Source: Evernia prunastri (taxonomy: Eukaryota > Ascomycota > Lecanoromycetes > Lecanorales > Parmeliaceae). From it: a DNA stretch of 64,000 nt. The translations under genes and the position numbers were made by a program. The notes under the pieces were generated by a model. The model saw only the letters and a list, made by a program, of their open reading frames with translations. It searched no databases and was not told the origin of the DNA. Shown here one piece after another: positions 23,161-34,366 of the stretch; position 1 is the stretch's first letter; every line of letters begins with the position of its first letter. The stretch covers positions 43,401 to 107,400 of the forward strand of contig NKYR01000126.1 in the NCBI GenBank assembly GCA_003184365.1. Reading direction: 5' to 3'.

Positions 23161-24855
23161 ATGAACCCGAAGGATTTCTCAGTTCATTCCAGTAATAGCA
23201 GCTGGTCTCACTTGGGTTACGTAGCGTGGTAATCATGTGATTTGCCACACCATTGGGACTACCGGGTCGTTTGACACGTCTATCTACTTGATAACTGGTA
23301 CATATTTTGTCAACATGCTGATTGCTGAATCTGATAGAGGCTAGCTTGACGTGTGGCAATTGGCAATATAAAGTACTTAAGTAACGGAGTAAGGTAAGGT
23401 AAGGTAAGGTTCGCTGGCTCCAAAAGCTCGCTACCAAAGAACAAGCGACGGTCCAGCGTGGAGAAAGTGGTGATGCATCATCCGTCCGAGATTCTGAATT
23501 CCTTGCTAGAGTAAAGTAGGCATGACAATCAAAACAAAAATGAATTTATTTATCTTTTATTTCTTGAGACGTAGGATGGTCTGTCTCTAATTTTGTTAAA
23601 AAAAGAGTTCCAATCTATTCGTAGCATTTTCCCTATAAAAATAGATTTAGAAAATTGGGAACAGGGTCCCTTCGGGGCAAGGCAGGGAGGCAGGGGGCTC
23701 CAGCAGTGATACCATAAATGTAGGCACGGGGTTAAGCGCCGAGAGCGCCGAATTAAAAATGCCGTTCCCCACCACTAGCGTCGTGTGTAGACGCTTCCTT
23801 AGGTGTTTTCAAGGTACCTGACTCAAGTCTCAGTCAGCTACACCACCACTGCTACGACTCTGAAACAACGAGACACTCTCATAAAATCAGATTCTTACCC
23901 CCGTAGCCTTGCGCGCGCCTCTGCTGCTTTGAGCTATTCAACGGGTTTCGAATTCGGTGACAAAGGCCGAAGCTGATTGGTGGGGTTCACGCTGAAGGCA
24001 GGACAAAGAAAGGTACCAGAATCCTTCCCTTCAGCCTCACATCTCACGCTGCATAACAGGACAGCGAAAGAAATCATCTCTAATCCTACCGACAGACGCC
24101 GTGCATATACCCTCGAATCCTTTGCCGTTCCCTAAAATTCAGCCCCCGTACCTCAGCCTTCCCAGCTACCTCGGACAGCCACGACTTCAGACATCCTTTG
24201 AGCGAGACCGAGCCTCGATCCATTGTCAAAGATAGCAGTCAAATTTTCATTTCCAAGTGTCAAAACACCCGCGACCTCTCTTACAGCTTCATCAAAGAAC
24301 CTACCATAAAAAGGCCCCGCACCGAAGACGACCGACCACCTTCCGAACTTCGCAAGCGAGCAACTCCGAACTGCCCAAATACTCGGAGCTTGTAATAGCC
24401 GTTTTGAGAAGGAGGGAACTTTTTAGTGTCTACATATTTGCTATACGAGGTGAGCTGCGCGCTAAGTTCTCTCGCGTGACTCCCCTTCTTCATACGGGAC
24501 CGCTGCCGATCTTACTTGTTTCTTCTGGCCGTCTGTTCGAGAAATGGCGCCGACACTTGTTGCGAGATCTGTTTTGGCTCTCGTACCCTACGTTGCTTTT
24601 GCGCATCCGAAACCCTGGCCCCGAAGGTCTAAATGTTTCAATGCGCCGCTTCATAGCATTCTGTGACTCAACATCTTTCTTACAGGCTGTTTGGAAAATG
24701 GAGTATCTCGTCATTTGAGCCGGAGCTGTTATCTAAATTGGCTGACCTCTTTATTTAAGCAGCGGCTCATCATAGACCTCATCCGCGCCTTTCAGATCTT
24801 TACGCAACTTTCCTCCTCACGATCAACTTTGTGAAGCCTGACTTCGCAATTGACA
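23161..24855. promoter_or_regulatory. Long intergenic leader upstream of the MAPK gene
   Basis: 1.7 kb with no supported gene. The first part holds an AT-rich tract (about 23520-23670). The second half is pyrimidine-rich with short upstream frames (for example 24198-24395 and 24257-24718), which fits a long 5' untranslated leader for the MAPK and may include a leader intron. I could not place a transcription start. Confidence 0.45.
23389..23411 (+). repeat. GTAAG pentanucleotide microsatellite
   Basis: Four uninterrupted copies of a GTAAG/GGTAA unit next to AAAGTAGG-like DNA; likely polymorphic in length. Confidence 0.7.
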
Positions 24856-26124
24856 ATGTCACGTCAACAACCAACGCCACCAGGCGGGTCTAGAAAGATC
24901 TCGTTCAATGTCTCCGATCAGTACGATATTCAAGATGTCGTTGGAGAGGGTGCCTATGGTGTCGTCTGGTGAGCCGCTATAATATGAGGGCAATCTGGGA
25001 AAGCACATACTGATAGTCAGAAGTTCTGCGCTCCACAAACCTTCAGGCCAGAAGGTAGCAATCAAAAAGATCACGCCGTTCGACCACTCCATGTTTTGCC
25101 TCCGTACATTACGAGAGATGAAATTGCTGCGCTACTTCAACCACGAGAATATCATCTCCATCCTAGACATCCAGAAGCCAAGGAACTACGAGACCTTTTC
25201 AGAAGTCTACTTGATACAGGTAAGCAAGACTAGATAAAGGGTAACCCCTGCGCTAATTCCCTCAAAGGAACTTATGGAGACAGACATGCACCGTGTAATT
25301 CGCACCCAGGACTTGTCCGATGACCATTGCCAGTACTTCATCTACCAGACGTTACGGGCTTTGAAAGCCATGCATTCGGCGAACGTCCTCCACCGCGATC
25401 TCAAACCATCCAATCTTTTGCTCAACGCCAACTGCGATTTGAAGGTCTGTGACTTTGGACTGGCCAGATCCGCAGCATCTACCGAAGACAATTCAGGATT
25501 CATGACTGAATACGTCGCAACGAGGTGGTACCGCGCCCCCGAGATCATGCTTACGTTCAAAGAATATACGAAAGCCATTGATGTATGGAGTGTTGGGTGC
25601 ATTTTGGCGGAGATGTTGAATGGCAAGCCTCTGTTCCCCGGAAAGGATTGTAAGTAACCACCGCGTGCCTTTCGTTCAGCCCTACTAACAAATGCCAGAC
25701 CACCACCAGTTGACACTCATTCTTGACGTCCTTGGCACCCCGACTATGGAGGACTATTACGGTATCAAATCTCGACGTGCGCGGGAATACATCCGCTCTC
25801 TGCCGTTCAAGAAGAAGATTCCCATGAAAGCGATGTTCCCCAAGACCTCCGATCTTGCTTTGGACTTGCTAGAGAAGCTCCTCGCATTCAATCCTGTGAA
25901 GAGAATCACCGTCGAAGAGGCGCTGAGGCACCCTTACTTGGAGCCATATCATGACCCAGAAGACGAGCCAACCGCAGAAGCTATCCCCGAGGAGTTCTTC
26001 GACTTTGACAAGAACAAAGATACGCTGACCAAGGAGGAGTTGAAACGTAGGCTATCTATCATGCTTAAACCATTTCGATGCTAACGTCGACATAGAATTG
26101 ATCTTTGCAGAGATCATGAGATAG
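24856..26124 (+). CDS. Pmk1/Fus3/Kss1-type mitogen-activated protein kinase
   Basis: Five exons, 24856-24968, 25024-25219, 25268-25649, 25699-26046 and 26096-26124, giving 355 residues, the exact family size; introns of 55, 48, 49 and 49 nt. The last exon encodes only the ending QLIFAEIMR. Kinase motifs: glycine loop GEGAYGVV, lysine VAIKKI, catalytic loop HRDLKPSN, DFG in VCDFGLAR, activation loop FMTEYVATRWYRAPE with the dual-phosphorylated TEY. The first intron has acceptor AAG; the nearer CAG would create a stop. In moulds this kinase sits at the end of the Ste11-Ste7 cascade and controls mating, hyphal fusion and, in plant pathogens, appressorium formation and invasion. It is preceded by an unusually long upstream region. 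Confidence 0.97.
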
Positions 26125-26439
26125 GATAATGTGATGATGATGACGCAATTGGGGCGATGTAATTTGGACAATTGAAGACACAGTCTTGCCTAGCTGTCAG
26201 ATGTCGGCTGGTCACGATAGATGTAGCTCTTCCGATCTCGCTCGGTGCTAAAAAGCCCGGCCTAGGCGATGAATGCGTCTTCAGCATCCGCGTGCATATG
26301 TGGATTTTCCTTACCATCTTGATTTTCAACTTGGAGTGGCTTTGTACACGGAGGTAGGTCAAAAAGAAAGATGACGATATAGCTTCAGCATTCGAATATT
26401 CGTTTTCGTCCACTGGATCTACATGCATCAGACAAATGC

Positions 26440-27423
26440 TCATAGCCGTCTTGCTTTCGCAAAGTGTTCAATCCCCTCCTTCACCCCCTGCGGACTCGGC
26501 TTTTCCGCAACCACGTCAGGTTCAAATCCAAATTCCTGGACCAGATACTCCCTCGTTGTCGGACCAATACAGGCCACGAACGTCGTCCTGCCCGGGTCTC
26601 TTATACAGGCTTTCACCCTTCCACTCGCCCCGTCCAACCACCCCAGACTTCTCAGCATCACTTCCCCGGCCGTGGGCGAGAACACTACGATCCACCTCAG
26701 CGTCTCGGGTTTCGTTCGGGATAGCGCTTGCGTGAAATGGAACTCGAATTCTTCCAATTCGCCCGTCTTATACACCTCCATCTCATCAACGTGTATCCGT
26801 TCCCCCTCTGGCAGTCCTGGATCCATAAGCATGCGCGGTATGATATCCCTCCTCTTCTCCCCCACTAGGAATAGTACCGGTTTCTTCCCCCCTCCTTCAC
26901 TCTCTCGTACATCATACGCCCCTTCCCCCGTCCCTCCTTCCAACATGATCCTCGCAAGCACCTCCCCACTCCCCGCCTCCTCACCCCCATAAATCCCACA
27001 CCCAGCACACCTCCCATCCCGCACCGCCCTCAACGCCCTCTCCGTCGCCGGCCCCACCACATACAGGCGCACCCCAGCGTGCGCCAGTCCCAGCGCCACC
27101 CTCTGCCCGATCCTCACCACCTGCGGCGCATTCAGCGCCGCCGCGAACGCGGCGACGGATCGCTGGGACGTGAATATGAGAGCGCCGTAGGGGAACGGTC
27201 GGGGGTCCGGTAGCTGCGAGGGGGACGGGTTGGGGGTGAAGTGGGTGAGGAGGAGCTTGATGAGGGCGTCCGGGAGGAGGGTGTGGGAGAGGACGGGGAC
27301 GTAGGTTGGGGAGAAGGGTGGGGGTAGGTGGAGGGTGTAGGCGTCGGAGGCGGGGGCGGGGGAGGGGGTTTTGAGGAGGAGGACTGGAATTGATGGATCA
27401 GAGGGATTGACTGCGGAAGACAT
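26440..27423 (-). CDS. HEM4: Uroporphyrinogen-III synthase (haem biosynthesis)
   Basis: Single exon, 327 residues. The frame opens with VLLLKTPSPAPASDAYTLHLP, the fungal HEM4 start, followed by TYVPVLSHTLLPDALIKLLL. Two Rossmann-like lobes follow: YGALIFTSQRSVAAFAAAL, then VGPATERALRAV; lobe two has VLFLVGEKRRDIIPRML, DEMEVYKTGE, IVVFSPTAGEVMLRSLGWL and VACIGPTTREYLVQEFG, near the expected active-site cleft. The enzyme closes hydroxymethylbilane into uroporphyrinogen III with ring-D inversion, in the cytosol. The 5' half shows strong strand asymmetry (pyrimidine-rich coding strand, very GC-rich). Divergent from ERV1 with only 123 bp between the two starts. Confidence 0.93.
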   Translation of the reverse strand: MSSAVNPSDPSIPVLLLKTPSPAPASDAYTLHLPPPFSPTYVPVLSHTLLPDALIKLLLTHFTPNPSPSQLPDPRPFPYGALIFTSQRSVAAFAAALNAPQVVRIGQRVALGLAHAGVRLYVVGPATERALRAVRDGRCAGCGIYGGEEAGSGEVLARIMLEGGTGEGAYDVRESEGGGKKPVLFLVGEKRRDIIPRMLMDPGLPEGERIHVDEMEVYKTGELEEFEFHFTQALSRTKPETLRWIVVFSPTAGEVMLRSLGWLDGASGRVKACIRDPGRTTFVACIGPTTREYLVQEFGFEPDVVAEKPSPQGVKEGIEHFAKARRL

Positions 27424-27546
27424 GTTGTTTGGTATATGAGTAGGAGATAAATTGCTATGAAGATGGCAGGTCTATCGGAAGTCCCTCAGCCCAAAAGGCA
27501 TGGCATTCTTTTTTTGCGGAGATGAGGCGCCGAAATTCAGCCGTCA
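27424..27546. promoter_or_regulatory. Compact bidirectional promoter, HEM4 and ERV1
   Basis: Only 123 bp separate the start codons of two divergent genes for mitochondria-linked functions (haem synthesis and mitochondrial disulfide relay). The spacing suggests shared regulation; no site was recognised. Confidence 0.5.
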
Positions 27547-28281
27547 ATGAGTAAACATTTTGATGCTTCCTCTCTCCCTCTGTACTCCTTGAAAAGCATC
27601 AATTCCGCCATGGACAAGTTCTTCAACGATGTTCAAAAGACAAACAAGAAGCCCACCGCGGACCCCGAAGACGCAGCACCCCCGGAAAAGAAAGCTCTAC
27701 CGAAAGGCGTAGTGCTAGGCAAAGATGGCAAACCGTGCGTCTCTACCCACCCACAAAGTCCTCCTCCAAAGCTAACACCCCCCCTTCAAAGCTGCCGCTC
27801 CTGCACCTCCGTCGCCTCCTGGGCCGCCATGACCAAAAAAGCCACCACCAACACCACCACCGCCCCCGGCCCCACCACCAGCACTCCCCCCTCAACCTCC
27901 ACCACCACCACCACCACCCCACCTCTCCTCCCCCCCGACTGCCCCCCCGACGTCGACGCCCTCGGCCGCTCGACCTGGACCTTCCTGCACACGCTCTCGG
28001 CCTCGTACCCAACCCGAGCCTCCCCCGCCGAGCAGTCCGACATGGCGCAGTTCCTCTCGCTCTTCGCGCGCTTGTACCCGTGCTGGACGTGCGCCGAGGA
28101 CTTCCGGGCGTGGATGGGGCGGCGGGGCAACGAGCCCAGGGTGGAAGGGAGGGAGGGGCTCGGGCGGTGGATGTGCGAGGCGCACAACGAGGTGAATCGG
28201 AAGTTGGGCAAGGGGGAGTTTGAGTGCGGGAGGTGGGAGGAGAGGTGGCGGAGTGGGTGGGAGGATGGGAGGTGTGGGTGA
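27547..28281 (+). CDS. ERV1: Mitochondrial FAD-linked sulfhydryl oxidase Erv1/ALR
   Basis: Exons 27547-27734 and 27792-28281, with a 57-nt intron (GTGCGT..AAAG) that joins GKDGKP to CRSCTS; 225 residues. The start could instead be the internal ATG at 27610. The first third carries CRSCTSVASW, matching the shuttle-disulfide region (CRxC), then a Thr/Pro-rich linker. The catalytic domain begins LGRSTWTFLHTLSASYP and holds YPCWTC, the FAD-proximal CxxC, then HNEVNRKLGK. With Mia40 it drives oxidative folding of small proteins in the mitochondrial intermembrane space. The intron length is divisible by three and lacks an in-frame stop, so retention would add 19 residues without a frameshift. Coding DNA is very GC-rich toward the end. 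Confidence 0.9.
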   Translation: MSKHFDASSLPLYSLKSINSAMDKFFNDVQKTNKKPTADPEDAAPPEKKALPKGVVLGKDGKPCVSTHPQSPPPKLTPPLQSCRSCTSVASWAAMTKKATTNTTTAPGPTTSTPPSTSTTTTTTPPLLPPDCPPDVDALGRSTWTFLHTLSASYPTRASPAEQSDMAQFLSLFARLYPCWTCAEDFRAWMGRRGNEPRVEGREGLGRWMCEAHNEVNRKLGKGEFECGRWEERWRSGWEDGRCG

Positions 28282-28321
28282 TTTGTTTGGGTTGGGAAAT
28301 GGGAGGGGGGCCGAGAGGGGG

Positions 28322-28410
28322 GGGGAGCGGGTGTTTGATGTGTGGGTGCGTGAGTGGGTCTGTTTGGGGGAGCGGGTGTTTGATGTGTGGGTGCATGAGT
28401 GGGTCTGTTG
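28322..28410 (+). repeat. 44-bp tandem direct repeat, two copies
   Basis: Two nearly identical units (28322-28365 and 28366-28410) beginning GGGGGAGCGGGTGTTTGATG lie in the G-rich DNA just after ERV1; they differ by one or two bases. No gene is supported. Confidence 0.75.
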
Positions 28411-28570
28411 GGGGGTGAATCATTTGCATTGACATGGGATAGAGCATCGAGCGTGGGCGTAATGTACAATATGCATTGGGGGCTGGGATATCTATCTACT
28501 CCTTCAATTTCCTGTACAATGTGTCACATCAAGCAGGGACTTTTCTGTACAATACACGAAGCTCAGGCCT

Positions 28571-29357
28571 TTACTCTTCCATCTTCCGATACATGAGGTC
28601 CGTTCGCAGCGTTAGCTTGATGCCGCCCGTGACGTCTGCGCCCGAGTGCAACAGGCCTCGGTGTTGGAAGATGAGCACCCGGCCTACCTTTGGGTCTACA
28701 TCTACCGAGCGTTGCATGTCGTACGAGTGGAATGTAGTCGCTCCGCCTTCGAGCTTGTTGGCCGGCGTTGGCTCGTTGAGATAGAGGTGGAGGGTGTAGA
28801 AGGAGATCTCTTTGCCGTCTGGAGTCACGTAGGAGCCGTCGTTGTGTGCTGAAGGTGTCAGTGCATGTACCAGAACGTGGGCGAAGACGCTACTTACGCC
28901 TGAAGTACTGCCCCTCGCCGTATCTGAGAAACCTCATGCGTTCGTTGAGTCTTGTCATCTCCCACGTTTCGCCCCGCATGAAAGGTCCGTTCCCTGTCAC
29001 TCTAGGCATGCCCTGCAAATACTCAATTTCCGGCACCGAACCCTTGACCCTTGACCATATTCTCTCAACGACAGCTTCGTCATCCCATATTATGCGGCCA
29101 CAGTCTCGTGAATCTGTCATCAACGCTTGCGCGCCTCCTCCGATGTTGATCATGGCTTGCTCCCAGGTGCCATTGCTCTGGGTTTCAGCAGCCCGAACCA
29201 GAGTGTCGCATTCGTCTTTGGTAAAGACGTTGTCTAGAATTATGGCATAGCGACCCTGGTATTCCGGTAACTCGGTATACCTAAAGTCCACGTCGTTCTT
29301 TTGGACTTTTGGACCCGGGCCTGATAGGAAATCGTGAGGTATAGTGAAGGTAGCCAT
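28571..29357 (-). CDS. 2-oxoglutarate/Fe(II) dioxygenase, prolyl 4-hydroxylase-like
   Basis: Two exons, complement of 28898-29357 and 28571-28848, with a 49-nt intron (GTAAGT..TCAG); 245 residues. Splicing builds the iron-binding HxD (YFRPHNDGSY), the feature that confirms the junction. The distal ligands are LLHSGADVTGG (His) and KLTLRTDLMY (basic residue for 2-oxoglutarate). The fold matches the P4Hc superfamily. Fungal members without an ER signal often act on cytosolic or nuclear proteins; substrate unknown here. The start MATFTIPHDFLSGPGPKVQKNDVDF is well placed. It is transcribed away from the preceding ERV1 and lies downstream of the DUF3253 gene on the same strand. Confidence 0.88.
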
Positions 29358-29615
29358 GTCGGTGTGGATGGATACCGAGCAAAGGACCAGTACTTTAAGC
29401 GAACAAATAGAAAATTGTAGGGAAAGAGTGTTGAATGGCCATAGAAGTGATAAGGCTGTGCAGAAAGATGACTCACGTGATCATCGTTCATCGTTGCCTG
29501 GCAGGACAAGGCTGTCAAATTGATAAGGACGAAGGATTTAGACTTTTCTGCCTTTGATGAGCGACTCCAAGAATCGTCGCGAACGTTCTCGACCCAGCGT
29601 GTACCCTCTGTCACC

Positions 29616-29927
29616 TCAACTTTGGGCCGAGGATACCTTTCTCGCACGTATGGGGCCCTTGACATCGCCCAGTTCGATACCTTGTGGCACCAAGGACCCT
29701 TTCTGAAGTATTTCCACTTCTCCCTTCTCTTGCATGCTCCAGAGTATGTCGCGAACGACTGGCATGAGACCTCTCCAGTCGGAAACATCGCAGGCTTTGA
29801 GCTCTGCAACAGTCAAGGCCCTTGGGACTTCCGATGGACAAATGGTTTTTGGGTACTCCCGGGAGGACAGCAAGCGATCGATGTGGGGCTTGAGGACATC
29901 TCTACGGATGAATTCTGGCTCCACCAT
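29616..29927 (-). CDS. DUF3253-family small protein
   Basis: Single exon, 103 residues, start MVEPEFIRRDVLKPHIDRLL. The core reads YPKTICPSEVPRAL, then DWRGLMPVVRDILWSMQEKGEVEILQKG and GPIRARK at the end. This is the layout of the DUF3253 family (a winged-helix-like fold, S/TICPSEVAR motif, GPIR end) found in bacteria and fungi; the biochemical role is not known to me. Fungal members are short, so the length is normal. No targeting signal is seen. The ATG is followed immediately by conserved text. Confidence 0.75.
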   Translation of the reverse strand: MVEPEFIRRDVLKPHIDRLLSSREYPKTICPSEVPRALTVAELKACDVSDWRGLMPVVRDILWSMQEKGEVEILQKGSLVPQGIELGDVKGPIRARKVSSAQS

Positions 29928-31236
29928 CGATACTGGGTCCGAGGGTCATGGAGTGTTGTGAGAAAGGTGTGTGGTATCGAAGCTGCTCGTCGCTGAATTT
30001 GGTCGTTGCCAACTTTGATCCTAGCAAGAGGCAAAGGATTTTGCACTGAAGCAGGGAGCAGCGGGCGAGCAATTAAGATGTGGGAGATGACAAGGTCCAC
30101 GGAGATGAAGATCCAGAGACCAGTGATGGAAGGCGTGCATGTTGCATAGGACTGCAAGAAGAATCTTCAAGCCCCAGAAGCGCCAAACTTTTTCCCAACT
30201 TTAGGCGCTAAATGCAAATTCCGGGTGGGACCCTCGGGCCCGAACGTCGGTTCCAGGTTCACGATCCTTCCTGCTTCCCCCAATGTACAATGTACAAGTA
30301 CCTCGCCTGGGTTCCTTGCCTGGCTTTATGGACAGCCTCACTTTTCTCACTTTTCCCCATTTCATTGGCTCTAATTGCTTCTTGCTTCGAGACGTCTTCA
30401 TCGCTGCCGTTGGTGCAGTACAAAGGTACGAATGGGAGGCTTAAGATCCTGTATGATTCTGCTTCCACATTATGCAGAGTTGTGCCTTTAGTTGCATGCT
30501 GGAATAGTGTATGCTCAAATCAGGGGCGTTGGGCAGCAACCGGCCAACCAACCTGCAGCGAACCCCACGGGGAGAAGCATTCCCATGCTGAAAGAACCAT
30601 TCAGAGAGAATACCGACAATGCAAAAGTTGACCAGACTCTAAAAGACGTTCGCTTTGAGTCTGAGAGAGAGAGGGAGAGAGAGAGGGAGAGAGAGAGGGT
30701 GGAGAGGGGGAGAGGGAGAAAGAGATGGCTAGTCCACTACTGTCTGTGAGGCGGCCATTTACTCATTTCCATGTCAAGGACTTATTACTACTTATTACTC
30801 GTCGACGTGGCTCCAATAATTGGTCGCCCAACTCTTATCACTCGACACTGGAACACGCGGACCTGACGCAAGATTCAGCGTGACTACTTTCTCTTCTTTA
30901 TACTGGTAACTCATTCTTCTCTATCTCCTTCCTTCCTTCATTCATATACTGTCACTCTAAACAATTCGACACGTCTATGCCATTCGCTTTTTTGGGTAGT
31001 CCGGCTCATCGTCTTGCTTCACACGTCAACTTGACTTAGCTTCTTTTCCCTCAGTCATGACCTTTTTTCCGTCTTACTTTGCATCCCCTGCTTATTCATT
31101 GATGCCCCTCCTTCCGTAAAGCTCCCAATTGGTCGCTAGGACCCTCTTTGGCAAGACAGAGAAGACTATATGAGCAATCGAACATTATTCTATCCTCTTC
31201 ATTGCAACTGCGCCGTCGTGAAGAAAGCAGACCAAC
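29928..31236. other. Intergenic, 1.3 kb, with microsatellite
   Basis: No supported gene; frames at 30212-30631 and 29813-30157 lack family resemblance. From about 30900 the plus strand becomes pyrimidine-rich (CT-rich runs), fitting a promoter and leader of the gene at 31237. Confidence 0.45.
30660..30725 (+). repeat. GA microsatellite
   Basis: About 66 bp of GA dinucleotides interrupted by GG, followed by a GGAGAGG run. Length variation is likely. Confidence 0.8.
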
Positions 31237-34200
31237 ATGCCTCTTTACGCCAATCCTCCTCCATATTTCTGGCATAAGATTGAGAGTGTCCATTTGAGCT
31301 ACTCAGCGACGCCGACTTTCATCCCCCCTACACCGCCAGTACTTGTGTCACCTCACAATCCGTTCGGGGTTGCACTAGAACCAGAGCCAGAGCCGGAAGC
31401 CCCTGCTGATGAGAACAAGGACGATCCGCCGAAGCCGGAAGCGCAAGCCTCAGAAGAGGCTCCTCCTATTGAGCCTGGTATGTACGCTGACCGCCTGTAG
31501 ATGCATCATAGCTGACGCTCATTTGGCAGAGGCTAATGCAGGGGAAGCCGCAACTCTTAAGCCTGATGCTCCAGCCGAAGGAGCTGCTGAAAGTGATGAG
31601 GTGGTAGCTGATAGCACTCAGCCCAAAGCAGACGAGGTAGCGGCAGATTCTGCACCAACCGAAGAGACGGCACCACCGCCTGAGCAACCGCAAGACTCCG
31701 CTGCACTTGCTGAAGAAACCGCTCCCGAAGGACCCAAGGAGGCTGCAGCAGCGGAGCCGGAAGCTCCCGCTCCAGAAGAATCTCCAGCGTCCCCTGAAGC
31801 TGCCGCAGATACCCCAGCATCTGATCTACCACCAACAGAGGCGCTAGCTGAGGAGACTAAGTCTGAGGAGCCGCCACCTCCTGCACCAGAAGTACCTGTG
31901 GGAGAAAAATCAAAAGAAAGAAAATTAAAGAAAGGGAAGTTGTCGAAAACGGCTCAGGTGAGAGAGAAAGAAGATTTAAGAAAGCCCAAGTCTTCGAAGC
32001 ATACTGTGGATGGCGAGAAAGACGAGGACAAGAAATCCAAACCCTCCAAAAGCGCTCTCGTCCGCAAGAAAGGTGACAAGAATAAGAAGTCTAAATCTGG
32101 GCCAGTCGAGGCACCACCCGCAGATACCCCGCCAGCAGAGGCACCTGTAGAGGCTGTTCCAGCAGATGTACCTACAGAGACACCTCCGGCAGATGCACCC
32201 GCAGAAGTAGCTCTAGCAGACGCGGCTGCAGCAGAGGCTGCTCCGGCAGAGGGAAATCCAGCAGAATCCCCACCTGCAGATCCTGCGCCATCAGACCCTT
32301 CACCAGTCGAAGCTGTACCACCAGAACCAGCGCCAACCGAGGCTGTTCTCACCGAACCCGCGGTAGAAGAAGCTCCTCCAGCAGACGCTGCAGGAGACGC
32401 TGCAGGAGACGCTCCAGCAGACGCTCCAGCAGAAGATGTCGCAGCTTTCGAAAAGCCATCTGCGGAAATCCCAGCGGAAGCCGATCCCGCCTCAGCATCA
32501 GCTGACGCAGCTGACGAATCCACCCCTACAGATGCAGCTCCAGCCGAGGCAGTTCCAGTAGAAACAGCGACAGACGCTCCTACGACGGAAGATGCTCCTG
32601 CTGAATCAGGATCTAGCGAAGACAAAACCACAGCAGACGAATCCGCTGAAAGCAAGCCAGACGAGGCTGAACCAAAGCTTGGTGATACATCTGCTGAGGT
32701 CGCATCTGAAGAACCAAGTTCTGCGGACGCCTCTGAGCCTGTACTTGAGGCACAACCTGTCGAAGAAGCCGCCAAGGAGGCTGAGCAGCCTGCTGCTGAA
32801 GCATCAGCAGAGGAAACCCCGGCCGTCGCTGAAGCATCATCTGCTGAGGCAGTCCAAAATGGTTTGGACGATAATAGCAGCAAGGAGCCTGAGCCAACTG
32901 CCGCTGAAGAACCTGTGCCAGCAGAGTCAGTCGCTCCAGCTAAAGGAGGAGTCGAAGCAGCTGAGGTTGCTGAGTCTGAAGCTGCTCCTGCTGCCGAAGA
33001 GACCCCTCAAGCCTCACCTGCAGAGCCAGAGCCGACACAGACGACAACAGAAGAGCCCGCGGCCGCAGAACCACCAGCAGAGGTAGCCGCGCCGGCGAGC
33101 GAGGAGCCGGCACTCGACCCACCCGCAGCGGAAGCCCCGCCGGCCGCTGAAGAGCTAGCTCCGGAGGCACCAGCGAAGGAGGCCCCGGCGGCGATCGAGG
33201 AGCCCGCACTCGACCCACCAGTAGTGGAAGCCCCCGCGGCGAGCGAAGAGCCGGCACCTGATCCACCCGCGGAAGTAGCCCCAGTAACTGTCGACGCCGC
33301 TCCAGAAGCCCCAGCGGAAACAACTCCCGAGGTCATCGAAATAGCACCAGACCTAGCCGCGGAAGCAGCCCCAGCGGCGACCGAAGAGCCAGCACCAGAC
33401 CCAGCCGCAGAGGTGGCCCCAATAATCGTCGACGCCACACCGGAAGCCCTAGCAGAACCACCCGCTGAGGTCATCGAAGTCCCAGACCCAGCTCCAGCAG
33501 AGATGGACACTGCCATTCTCGAAGAAGAGCACCCTGCCGCTGACGTCGTTGAACTCGCCCCACCTTCTCCATCGTCCTCAAAACGCCGCCACCGCTCAGG
33601 ATGGGAGCGCGAGCGCCGGCACAGCAAATCCTCCTCCAAGGGAAGCATGGAATTGCCCCTTTCAATCGGCTCGCGCAAACGGCGCGAAAGTGATGTCACC
33701 AACAGCACCTCCAAATCCGCCGAAGTTGACGAACTGCTCAAGCAGGCGAAGGAGAAGCGGTTGACCAAACATCATTCGTCATCACCGAGGCCCGGTGAAG
33801 GCAGTCTGGTGTCTTCAGACCGGCCTACAGCGGAACGGAGATCCAGCAGACGGGATAAGGAGCCCGAAGACAAAGGCAAAACTGCGACGTTTCGCCCGAA
33901 ACTCCTCGACATGCTCCCTCGGGCCGAATCCAACACCAGCGTGCTCATCCGCGTCAACGATGAAAAGAAGACATCGAAACCCTCCTCCCACTCCGGCGCT
34001 CGACCCCGCCGTTCCACCACGGCCTCGTCCCCTTCGCGTCGCGAGCGCCAGTCTCGGGCCCGCTCCGCGGACCGCAGACCCAGAGCCAGTAGCGACCCCG
34101 ACGACGAAGAGGCGAGGAAGGAGCGGAGGAAGAAGCGCGAGGAGCTGGACCGGGCCGAGGCGGAGACGAAGAGGGAGCTGCGGAAGAAGAGGCGGGAGTT

Positions 34201-34366
34201 GGAGGAGGCGCAGGAGGCGGCGCGGCGGGCGAGGGAGGGGAGGAAGAGGGAGAGGGAAAGGGAGGTGGAGAGGAGGCGGAGGGACGATCGGGAGAAGGAC
34301 AGGGGCGGGATGAGGCCACGGGAAGGGGGGGCGAAGAGTCTGCTGAGGAGGATTTTCAGTGGATGA
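31237..34366 (+). CDS. Large Ala/Glu/Pro-rich disordered protein with basic coiled-coil end
   Basis: Exons 31237-31477 and 31530-34366, joined across a 52-nt intron (GTATGT..GCAG); 1025 residues. The first 60 residues are specific (MPLYANPPPYFWHKIESVHLSYS). Residues 60-790 are a low-complexity array of imperfect EAPPADAPAE-type units, broken near 220-280 by a Lys/Ser-rich segment (KKGKLSKTAQVREKEDL). The last 200 residues are Arg/Ser-rich, with a long charged helix (RRKKREELDRAEAETKRELR) and the end RRIFSG. No enzymatic motif or signal peptide was seen. The order suggests a scaffold or cell-end/nuclear protein, but this is inference. The skewed codons generate long antisense frames. Confidence 0.75.

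Noticed and set aside
27743..28469. Overlapping minus-strand frames over ERV1 (234 and 227 codons)
   Set aside because: Very His/Pro/Arg-rich shadows of a GC-skewed gene; the sense strand carries the CxxC and FAD-site motifs.
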